The translations under genes were made by a program, and so were the position numbers. Below, piece by piece: positions 9,490-16,841 of a stretch of DNA of 64,000 bases. The notes beneath the pieces were generated by a model. The model made no database searches. It was not told the DNA's origin and was given only the letters and a program-made list of their open reading frames with translations. The DNA lies in the NCBI GenBank assembly GCA_964514655.1, contig CAZEQY010000002.1, positions 62,001-126,000 on the forward strand. Reading direction: 5' to 3'. This DNA comes from SZAS-7 sp964514655 (GTDB lineage: Bacteria > Chlamydiota > Chlamydiia > Chlamydiales > FEN-1388). The first letter of the stretch is position 1; every line of letters begins with the position of its first letter.

Positions 9490-12192
9490 ATGAACGACGA
9501 AAAAAAACCAGAACCGAAGAAGAGCTTTTCCAATTCATTAGTCTTGATTGTAATGGGAGTCATATTGGCCCTCATTGTAATACAGAACTTTGTAGAGACT
9601 AAAGTAGCCAGAGTCTCCTTTAGCTATCAGCTAGAGCCACTTGTTAACCTCGACCTCATACAACCTGAAGACAGTCGCAAAACTGCCGCAGGATCTAACC
9701 TCGTAACGTTTGGTGGCCGTTTTCGCGATCAAACAACTGATGAAGGTAAAGTTCGCTACAAGTACCTAGACCTTCTTGACACAAGCCATGAGCTTGCTCA
9801 AGAAAAAGATCGCCTCCAGTCTCAGCTAGCACTTACTAAAAAGCGCGTCGAAGATGCTGCAGAACTTTTCTTACGCATCACCGGCCAAACCATTCCAGAT
9901 GGCGGCTACAATGTATTTGATGAGCTTTTTGACACTCCGGAACATCGCGACCATATCGTCATCTCACACCTTCCTGAAAAGTCATTTGCATCTATTGCTG
10001 ATGTTCAAGCAAAAATAGGCTCACAACCTACTGAAGAGTCGATCAACGAACTACAAATTATTGTTCGCAACCTAAGATCTCCACTTTTAGGTATTGGTAA
10101 TGAGCAAATAAAGCAAACACTTCGCGCAATAGATAGCGACCTTAGCAAAAAACAGGCAAATGCAGAAAATGCATTAAAGCAAATTCAAAATGTTGCCCAG
10201 CAGCTTAACCAGCAGCAAGATCACATCCGTCTTACCCAGCTTCGCTCAGTCCGAGCTTACAAAGAGACGCTCGACCAAGTTGCCGCTGTTAACCAAAAGA
10301 TCGAAGACAACGAAACTAAGCTTAATAAGGCAAGCCAGTCTGTTGCTGAGACCATCTGGTTCTTTAACAACCAAGAGCTCTCTACAAGAGCCCTTGAAAA
10401 GCAAGACCCAGAAGTATATCATCAGTGGTTTGTAAACGAAAAAGAAGAGTGGACAAGCTTTGACAACAATAAAGGTGCTTTCTTTAAAGCTCCGGATCAA
10501 CCTCTCAACAAGGTGCTAGAAAAGACCTTTAAAAGTGAAGAGCTTGCTCCAAACTACATCAGCTACCTCTTGAGTATAGCGCCCGTATTTTTGATACTCT
10601 TCCTTCTCTACTTGGCATTTTCTCGCCAGATGAAGGGCATGGGATCAGGCGCTTTAGACTTTAGCAAGTCTCCAGCAAGACTCTATCCAAAAGGCCAAAA
10701 CAAAATTACCTTCAAAGATGTAGCAGGTATTGATGAGTGCCTAGAAGAGCTTCAGGAAATTGTAGAGTTTTTAAAGAACCCACAGAAGTTCACAGCCTTA
10801 GGTGGCCGTATACCAAAAGGCGTTCTTTGCATAGGCTCTCCGGGTACTGGTAAAACACTTATCGCAAAGGCTGTTGCCGGTGAAGCTGACTGCCCATTTT
10901 TCTCGATATCGGGCTCAGACTTTGTAGAAATGTTTGTGGGCGTTGGCGCAAGCCGCATCCGCAAGATGTTTGAAGAGGCAAAGAAAAATGCACCATGCAT
11001 CATCTTTATGGACGAAATTGACGCTGTAGGTCGTCATAGAGGTGCAGGCGTTGGTGGTGGCCATGACGAGCGCGAGCAGACATTAAACCAGCTACTTGTT
11101 GAGATGGATGGCTTTGACACTACTGAAGGCATTATCATTATAGCCGCAACAAACCGACCAGACGTTCTTGATAAAGCATTGCTGCGTCCTGGCCGCTTTG
11201 ATAGACAGGTATACATTCCACTACCAGACATCAAAGGCCGCTTTGAGATCTTAAAAGTGCATGCTCGCAAGATCAAGCTAGATACCTCTGTTGACCTTAT
11301 GGCAGTAGCAAGAAGTACACCTGGCTGCTCCGGTGCTGACCTTGCCAACTTGCTTAACGAAGCTGCTTTACTTGCAGCCCGCAATAACCGCAGCGCAGTT
11401 ACAGCTAAAGAAGTCTTTGAAGCTCGTGACAAGGTTCTATACGGCAAAGAGCGTCGCAACCTTGAAATCGACGAACAAGAAAAGCGCACGACTGCCTTTC
11501 ACGAATCCGGCCACGCTGTTGTTGGCTGTATCGTAAAGCATGGCGATCCTGTAGATAAAGTAACTATTATACCTCGCGGCTACTCTCTTGGCTCAACGCA
11601 GTTTTTGCCTAAGAAAAACCGCCTAAGCTACTGGAAAACAGAGCTTCTTGACCAGCTTGCCGTTCTTATGGGCGGAAGAGCTGCTGAAGAGATCTTTGTT
11701 CACGACGTATCAAGCGGCGCAAAACAAGATATCGAGCGCGCAACACAGATTGCAAGAAGCATGGTGTGCGAATGGGGTATGAGCGAAAGACTTGGCACAG
11801 TGACCTACGATGAGCGTTCTGAAGGTGGCCAGTACCTTGGCATGTCTCAGTATCGCGAGAAGCTCTATTCAGAAGCTACAGCGCAGGAAATTGATAAAGA
11901 AGTTAAAGAGATCCTGCAAGAAGCCTATAGTAGATCTAAGCAGATCATCCAAGAACACCAAGACATCGTTGTTCTAATGACAGATATGCTCATGGAATTT
12001 GAGACTATCGATGCTGAAGACGTAGAAAAGATGATTAAACGCGAGTGGAATATAGAAGAAAAACGCAACAAGCTTAAGTACACTGAAGAGCTGCACAAAA
12101 AGCTTGCCGGCGAAACTCCGCCACCACCGCCACCGGCTGAAGAAAAGCCAACCCAGAAAGCTCCTGAAGAGCATTTCCAGCTCCAGAGCTAA
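9490..12192 (+). CDS. ftsH: ATP-dependent zinc metalloprotease FtsH
   Basis: Membrane-anchored AAA+ protease that degrades misfolded membrane proteins and short-lived regulators. 900 residues, long for the family because of an approximately 300-residue domain between transmembrane helix 1 (about 14-32) and helix 2 (about 355-376), which I recall as usual in chlamydiae. AAA module: Walker A reads GSPGTGKT (about 448; usually GPPGTGKT), Walker B IIFMDEIDAVG, then the SRH region (AATNRPDVLDKALLRPGRFDR). The zinc site HESGH is at about 671 and the further conserved segment SSGAKQDIERAT follows. The C-terminal tail is proline-rich. AAGGG precedes the ATG by a few bases. A strong hairpin just after the stop (12224-12252) may terminate it. 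Confidence 0.97.
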   Translation: MNDEKKPEPKKSFSNSLVLIVMGVILALIVIQNFVETKVARVSFSYQLEPLVNLDLIQPEDSRKTAAGSNLVTFGGRFRDQTTDEGKVRYKYLDLLDTSHELAQEKDRLQSQLALTKKRVEDAAELFLRITGQTIPDGGYNVFDELFDTPEHRDHIVISHLPEKSFASIADVQAKIGSQPTEESINELQIIVRNLRSPLLGIGNEQIKQTLRAIDSDLSKKQANAENALKQIQNVAQQLNQQQDHIRLTQLRSVRAYKETLDQVAAVNQKIEDNETKLNKASQSVAETIWFFNNQELSTRALEKQDPEVYHQWFVNEKEEWTSFDNNKGAFFKAPDQPLNKVLEKTFKSEELAPNYISYLLSIAPVFLILFLLYLAFSRQMKGMGSGALDFSKSPARLYPKGQNKITFKDVAGIDECLEELQEIVEFLKNPQKFTALGGRIPKGVLCIGSPGTGKTLIAKAVAGEADCPFFSISGSDFVEMFVGVGASRIRKMFEEAKKNAPCIIFMDEIDAVGRHRGAGVGGGHDEREQTLNQLLVEMDGFDTTEGIIIIAATNRPDVLDKALLRPGRFDRQVYIPLPDIKGRFEILKVHARKIKLDTSVDLMAVARSTPGCSGADLANLLNEAALLAARNNRSAVTAKEVFEARDKVLYGKERRNLEIDEQEKRTTAFHESGHAVVGCIVKHGDPVDKVTIIPRGYSLGSTQFLPKKNRLSYWKTELLDQLAVLMGGRAAEEIFVHDVSSGAKQDIERATQIARSMVCEWGMSERLGTVTYDERSEGGQYLGMSQYREKLYSEATAQEIDKEVKEILQEAYSRSKQIIQEHQDIVVLMTDMLMEFETIDAEDVEKMIKREWNIEEKRNKLKYTEELHKKLAGETPPPPPPAEEKPTQKAPEEHFQLQS

Positions 12193-12200
12193 CTTAAGGT

Positions 12201-12389
12201 ATGGTGTGCAAAAACATAGGACCAAAAGATCGCCTCATAAGGGCGATCTTTTCATTTTTACTCTTTATAGCTGCCTACGTAACTGAGAGCTACATCATCC
12301 TAGCCATCGCTCTCTTTGTAGCCTACGAAGCGCTTGCCAGCTGGTGCATCATCTATACACTATTAGGCAAATCTAGTCTCAAGAAGTGA
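12201..12389 (+). CDS. Small DUF2892-family membrane protein
   Basis: 62 residues with two transmembrane helices. It fits the DUF2892/YgaP-like transmembrane pattern: N-x-G-x-x-D-R-x-I-R at the start (KNIGPKDRLIR), two hydrophobic helices, and C-x-x-Y-x-L-L-G at the end (CIIYTLLG). In other bacteria this family is small and mostly uncharacterised, sometimes linked to rhodanese domains. It starts 8 bases after the ftsH stop with a poor ribosome-binding site (AAGG one base before the ATG), so translation may be coupled to ftsH. Its first codons contain a terminator-like hairpin, so expression may depend on read-through or on an active upstream ribosome. Confidence 0.7.
   Translation: MVCKNIGPKDRLIRAIFSFLLFIAAYVTESYIILAIALFVAYEALASWCIIYTLLGKSSLKK
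12224..12252 (+). terminator. Probable intrinsic terminator of ftsH, inside the next small gene
   Basis: Perfect 11-bp inverted repeat: AAAAGATCGCC (12224-12234), a 7-base loop, GGCGATCTTTT (12242-12252), followed by CATTTTT. The shape is a textbook Rho-independent terminator for ftsH. It lies within codons about 8-18 of the DUF2892 gene, so it may instead act as an attenuator. Structure seen; activity inferred. Confidence 0.6.
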
Positions 12390-12398
12390 TAGTAGTAA

Positions 12399-14627
12399 CT
12401 ACTTATTTATCGCTGCAGCAAGGATAGTTGGAAAGTTATACATCTGCACCATGTTGAGTGTGGAGGTGACAAGGTGGCCAGAGTCTCGAGCCATATTTCG
12501 CATATCTTGGCCCAAGGATACTAAGCCATCATAAAATTGAACCACGCTCACTTTATCTGTTAGCTTTAGGGCTTCAACTGTATAGGATGGGGCTCTATCG
12601 TGAATATCGTTAAGGTAGCCATACTTGGGATCAAGGCGGTTATAGCCTGCATGAGCCTGTAAGATCATAAGAATTTGAGGATTATCGACGTTTATCCCAA
12701 AATCCTTCATACCTATAATCATCTGCTTTAGATACTCAAGATGCTCTTCCTTAGTTGTAACCTTACCAAAAAACTCCCCGCCATAGTCAAAACGGGCAAA
12801 GGTCCTTTGTAGAGTGGTTTTGAGACGTAATGGATCTATTGGCGCACGACCGGGCTCATTCAATACAACATCAGTAAGCATAGCAGTTGCAGCTTCAGTG
12901 TTTAAAAACTCCCTCCTTTTACATTTTTCTAAGGCGCTAAGCGCCTTCTCGTAACGTAGAGCCCTTGTACGTAGGCCCTGAAGACCAACCGGCAGCGGGG
13001 AGTTGCTGCTCATGGCCTCTAATGCTAGAACAAAATTTCTAGCTATCCTCAAGCCATACTTACTGCTAGTTGTTGCGATAGTAGCATGGTCTTCTGTGTG
13101 CAGGGCAGCATCGTGAAGCGCATGCCTTAGCTGCATCGACTCTTCATAGGCAGCAATCATTCGCGCCTGTGGGTTTAACGGGTCAAATGCGGGCTGTAGT
13201 GTCTCTGAAACATCAGCACCAATGTACCTTCGAAGGATTTCGGTTGACTTACCGTCTGTTGCTCCAAGATGGGTTGCAAGTGGGGTGTTTAAAGCTTGCC
13301 TTATCTTTGGATTTTGCGTAAGAACATCTGCCGCATCTTTTTTGCCTTCCCAAAATTCTGTTGCTGAGCTTTTACGCTGTCGTAAAGTGCCTGCATGTAT
13401 TTGGCCGCCTTCATGCAGTATTGTCGACTGACCCTCTGCAACAGAAATTGTTCCCTCATCTTGCATGATGGCAAGAAGCATAAGGTGACTTTGTAGCTCT
13501 AGGTGAAGAGAATCAAGTTCCTTTTGCACGCTCTTTACGCGCGTTGTATCAGAAGCTCCATGTAGAGCAATAAGCTTTTTTGATTCCTCTTGAATTTCCT
13601 GCTGAATGATGGCAGTTCGCTTTCCAAGAGCCATACGGATGGGCACGATGGCTATTTCTTTAGCCTGTAAATAGCGTTCTGGATGGCTTTGTAAAATCTC
13701 GGCACACGCCTGTTTTCTCGCCCTAGGCGCCATTTTTGTATCAAGACCCTCTTGCTCTAAAAGGGTAATTTCAACTTTTGCATGTAACGTTGCCATCGCA
13801 GCTTCTACTTGTGTGTAGAGCTGCCTTACAGCTTGCCTTTCACCGGCATCGCTAATGCTATTTATGTCGCTCTCCTTTGCGGCTTGATAGAGGCCAGGTG
13901 TTTTATGTAAGCTCACATATGCCTGCAAGATCACTGCTGCCTTTTCACCAGTCTGAAAATTGTTCCTAGCGGCATCTGAATACAAAAACTTAAATACATT
14001 TATCTCTGCAAGGTGAGGGATATAACTTTGAGTATCAAGTTGAACACCCGATAGTCCTCCAAATACATATGTGTGCAGGCAATCTCGAAGGGTCTTATAC
14101 TCTGCTGCATCTTGAATAAAGGATGTACCCATATCCATTTGCACGTTAAGAGCCACGTCTACGTCCGAGCTATACCCCACAGTGCCAACAGCGCTCCAGC
14201 TTGCTGTCGGAAGACCAAGTTCTTCTGCACACTCAGCAGTAAGTTGCGCAATAAACTCGTTTGCAATGTTGCGAAATTCTTCAAGAGAATGCTCTACCCC
14301 TGGAAGCCTCACTGTCATAGAATCTCCAAACATATCCTTAAGCTCGCTCCATGAGTGTTTTTGGATCATGGCAATTTCATTACCAAAGCGTTGCTGGAAT
14401 TCTGTAATTTGATCTTGCATTTCTGGTGTTTTGGCAAAAAGTGGGGTAAGTAGGGCGCTACTTAAAGACTGCATAGACGGGTATTTTGCTGACATTATTT
14501 GCAGCACTTTATCTCGTACATCTAGGGTATCCTTTGCCTTTACATCATGGGCTTGAGCAGGCTCTCTTGCCCCGTACACACCCATGGTGTTGTCAGGGCC
14601 TGCCCCAGATAGATTCAAATTTTGCAT
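12399..14627 (-). CDS. Large hypothetical protein with a nucleotidyltransferase-like motif
   Basis: 742 residues, not recognised as a named family. Near residues 147-158 there is VGTVGYSSDVDV after a long helix, resembling the G-x(n)-S-D-h-D-h signature of the polymerase-beta nucleotidyltransferase fold; a possible third acidic residue lies in HLAEINVF about 60-70 residues later. The remainder is mostly helical and soluble, with no signal peptide. The start at 14627 is preceded by AGAGGT at a 6-base spacing. A promoter at 14647-14675 would begin transcription downstream of the alternative ATG at 14648, which supports the shorter form. It is convergent with ftsH/DUF2892. Enzymatic class is tentative. 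Confidence 0.72.
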   Translation of the reverse strand: MQNLNLSGAGPDNTMGVYGAREPAQAHDVKAKDTLDVRDKVLQIMSAKYPSMQSLSSALLTPLFAKTPEMQDQITEFQQRFGNEIAMIQKHSWSELKDMFGDSMTVRLPGVEHSLEEFRNIANEFIAQLTAECAEELGLPTASWSAVGTVGYSSDVDVALNVQMDMGTSFIQDAAEYKTLRDCLHTYVFGGLSGVQLDTQSYIPHLAEINVFKFLYSDAARNNFQTGEKAAVILQAYVSLHKTPGLYQAAKESDINSISDAGERQAVRQLYTQVEAAMATLHAKVEITLLEQEGLDTKMAPRARKQACAEILQSHPERYLQAKEIAIVPIRMALGKRTAIIQQEIQEESKKLIALHGASDTTRVKSVQKELDSLHLELQSHLMLLAIMQDEGTISVAEGQSTILHEGGQIHAGTLRQRKSSATEFWEGKKDAADVLTQNPKIRQALNTPLATHLGATDGKSTEILRRYIGADVSETLQPAFDPLNPQARMIAAYEESMQLRHALHDAALHTEDHATIATTSSKYGLRIARNFVLALEAMSSNSPLPVGLQGLRTRALRYEKALSALEKCKRREFLNTEAATAMLTDVVLNEPGRAPIDPLRLKTTLQRTFARFDYGGEFFGKVTTKEEHLEYLKQMIIGMKDFGINVDNPQILMILQAHAGYNRLDPKYGYLNDIHDRAPSYTVEALKLTDKVSVVQFYDGLVSLGQDMRNMARDSGHLVTSTLNMVQMYNFPTILAAAINK

Positions 14628-14646
14628 AGGCCTACCTCTAAAATTC

Positions 14647-14675
14647 ATTATATAATTAAAACTATAACTTCACAA
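14647..14675 (-). promoter_or_regulatory. Promoter for the 742-residue gene
   Basis: Minus strand: -35 TTGTGA at 14670-14675, a 17-base spacer, and -10 TATAAT at 14647-14652. The predicted start point falls between the two candidate ATGs (14648 and 14627), which decides in favour of 14627. Confidence 0.6.
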
Positions 14676-14686
14676 CGGATTATTTG

Positions 14687-14715
14687 TTGTTTTTAGAGGA
14701 ATTTTCGGGTATATT
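14687..14715 (+). promoter_or_regulatory. Promoter for the LRR gene at 14742
   Basis: Plus strand: -35 TTGTTT at 14687-14692, a 17-base spacer, and -10 TATATT at 14710-14715, 26 bases before the ATG. It lies back to back with the promoter of the divergent gene, so both may share regulation. Confidence 0.5.
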
Positions 14716-14741
14716 AAGGTAAGATCAATAGAGGGTTTATT

Positions 14742-15536
14742 ATGGGCAGTATTCAAGATTCACTCAGATTCTTTGAAGCCCAATTCGCAAGCTACAATAC
14801 TATCTCTAAAAAACTTTCCCCCATAGCTGAAACCCACGCAGACCTTTTAGCCGCTCGCTTTAACGAGCTAAAGCAAGAGCAAATTGATAGATTGCCACTG
14901 ATGGCCAAAACGCGTATCTTTAGCAAACAGCCTCGAATACCACGAGTACTCATTACAAAACCTGTAGCTCAAGCGCTACTTGCCCAAAAGGAGCTAAACC
15001 CAGAACTAAAAGAAGTCTCTGCAAGTATGCTCTATACGCTATCAGAAGATGGCACCTGTTGCACTATTCAGGGCCGCGAGATAACTCGCCAAGACATTTT
15101 AGAGCTTGTGATTCAGTCCATCAAAGAAGAAGCCCGCAAAAAAGTCACAGCATTAGACTTAAGCGAAGCCCACATCAACAATCTAAAAACGCTCTTAGAA
15201 GCTTTTCCATCTGTTTCTAAGTTAAAACTTTCACGAACAGGGCTAACAAGCCTTGAGGGGATAGATGCATTAGCTGCAACGCTACAAGAGCTAGATGCTT
15301 CAGGTAATGCAACTTTAAAATCTCTAGATGGCCTAGAAGCATGCAAAAAGCTTGCCGTCCTGAACCTTGCAGGATCTAGTATTCTTGAAGACTTTAGCCC
15401 TCTACAGGCACTCCCACTGCTAAGGCAACTTGATCTATCAAATTGCCCACGAAGTACAGATGAAGATGGTTACGGCCCCACCTCTTTACAAGAACTTAAA
15501 ACCCTAAACCAAAACCTCAAGAACCTTATTTTATAA
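14742..15536 (+). CDS. Leucine-rich repeat protein
   Basis: 264 residues. Residues 1-135 are a helical, charged N-terminal region without a recognised fold. From about residue 140 there are four to five LRRs of the 22-24-residue bacterial type: VTALDLSEAHINNL, VSKLKLSRTGLTSLEGI, LQELDASGNATLKSLDGL, LAVLNLAGSSILEDFSPL, LRQLDLSNC. It probably binds another protein. GAGGG precedes the ATG by about 6 bases, and a promoter lies at 14687-14715. It sits in the accessory island between ftsH and pnp and is convergent with the DarT-DarG-like gene. No signal peptide. Partner unknown. Confidence 0.85.
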   Translation: MGSIQDSLRFFEAQFASYNTISKKLSPIAETHADLLAARFNELKQEQIDRLPLMAKTRIFSKQPRIPRVLITKPVAQALLAQKELNPELKEVSASMLYTLSEDGTCCTIQGREITRQDILELVIQSIKEEARKKVTALDLSEAHINNLKTLLEAFPSVSKLKLSRTGLTSLEGIDALAATLQELDASGNATLKSLDGLEACKKLAVLNLAGSSILEDFSPLQALPLLRQLDLSNCPRSTDEDGYGPTSLQELKTLNQNLKNLIL

Positions 15537-15579
15537 TCTAAGCAGGAGAGTATTGATGGCTGCACCAGCTCATGCCTGT

Positions 15580-16776
15580 TTACTTTTCGTAAATTTCTAC
15601 TTTAATATCAGGCACATCACTAAAGGTGTCTATAATTTGCTTGCGTACTTCGTTCCAGTCTAACCCACCATTGCCACAGCCGAGGGGTGGAATAGCAATA
15701 GAAGTTATACCCCATTTTTTTAGTTCATCTTTTAGGATAGCAAGCCCCTGTGTGATCCATTCAAGCCGTGAGGGATTCTTCCAGTCGTCTTTTGTTGGGA
15801 AGTTTACAATTTTTTTGCCTGCTTCCTCAAATATATATGGCGTACCTGGTATTACTTTGCTTGCATCGCAGCGCTGTTTATAGTCTGCAAACATACTTTT
15901 GTAGCGGGTTTTAAACGCAAGGGCAATGCCTTTACCCATAGCGCCCTTGCAGTTCACTGTATTGACAAGTGTCTGCATTTTTGAATCCAGAAGATCGCCC
16001 TTCACCAGCGTGATGTGAGGGGGATATGTCGTTGCAACGGGGGTTAATGCGACAATTTTTCGCTCCTTTGGTGGGCTTGCAGGGGGAGGAGGGGCAAAAT
16101 CAATCGGATTAGGAAAGTGCCTATTACCAAGTTGCGGAATTTGTGGCTCTACAGCCTTTTCGAAAAAAAATGATGGACGCACTGTAACTTCAACAGGGCA
16201 GCCCGCAGGAAACTTTGCAAGTACCGCTTGCTTTACGGCTTCACTTGTCACAAACATCCCTCCAATATAGCTTGGGTGGATTGCATGCGGCAAAAGAAGC
16301 TCAGCACAGCGAAGCTGTCCATTTCTCTGCTTTGTTAATGCATCGTCAGTCATTGATGTCCAATACTGTCCATAAAGAATGCCATCTGCAAGGTGATTTA
16401 GACCTTCGGCTGCCTTAAAGAATCGGGCATCATTTGTAGCTGCATTGCTATCTGAAACAACAGCGTTTGGCAGATCTAAAAGGCCTGGCTTAAGCCTCAG
16501 CACGCAGATACTCTCTTTTTCTTTTCTGCGACAAGAGAGCATTGGATTTTTTGCATTGAAGTAGACATTTGTGCAGTCGTGGATTTTTCGGGCCTGACCC
16601 ATAGCTGTGGCAGGGATGACTTTATGGGCACGCCTGTCCTGCACTCCTTGCATCGACACATCAGCCTTTTTGAACTGCGTAGCATCGTTATGCGACAGTA
16701 TTCCCTTTTCAAAGATCGACTCCAAATTTTCAATGGGAGCTATGTAATGTAACTCTGTAATGGCTTCTCTTCTCAT
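15580..16776 (-). CDS. DarT-like ADP-ribosyltransferase fused to a DarG-like macrodomain
   Basis: 398 residues with two opposed activities in one chain. Residues 1 to about 210 match the DUF4433/DarT fold: HYIAPIENLESIFEKGIL at the NAD-binding start, VQDRR, YFNAKNPML, GQYWTSMTDD, and the catalytic-glutamate segment RCAELLLP. DarT toxins ADP-ribosylate thymidine in DNA. A proline-rich linker follows, then from about 260 a macrodomain of the DarG/TARG1 type (VKGDLLD, NTVNCKGAMGKGIALAFK, PPLGCGNGG), which in DarG removes the modification; the lysine used by DarG/TARG1 is present. In DarTG systems these are normally two genes. The start at 16776 has GGAGGT 4 bases upstream; a start seven codons earlier lacks this. 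DarG's C-terminal DarT-binding region is absent. Confidence 0.88.
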   Translation of the reverse strand: MRREAITELHYIAPIENLESIFEKGILSHNDATQFKKADVSMQGVQDRRAHKVIPATAMGQARKIHDCTNVYFNAKNPMLSCRRKEKESICVLRLKPGLLDLPNAVVSDSNAATNDARFFKAAEGLNHLADGILYGQYWTSMTDDALTKQRNGQLRCAELLLPHAIHPSYIGGMFVTSEAVKQAVLAKFPAGCPVEVTVRPSFFFEKAVEPQIPQLGNRHFPNPIDFAPPPPASPPKERKIVALTPVATTYPPHITLVKGDLLDSKMQTLVNTVNCKGAMGKGIALAFKTRYKSMFADYKQRCDASKVIPGTPYIFEEAGKKIVNFPTKDDWKNPSRLEWITQGLAILKDELKKWGITSIAIPPLGCGNGGLDWNEVRKQIIDTFSDVPDIKVEIYEK

Positions 16777-16841
16777 AAAGACCTCCAAAGGGTGCAATCA
16801 TGCTCTTTTCAGCAAGAAACTGCAAGAAGAAGATAGGTAAT

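Noticed and set aside
15580..16776. Loss of the NAD-binding His in the DarT half (YIAP instead of HIT)
   Set aside because: As I recall, one branch of DUF4433 proteins begins with a Tyr-Ile-x-x-I pattern, so this is probably a subfamily trait rather than inactivation.
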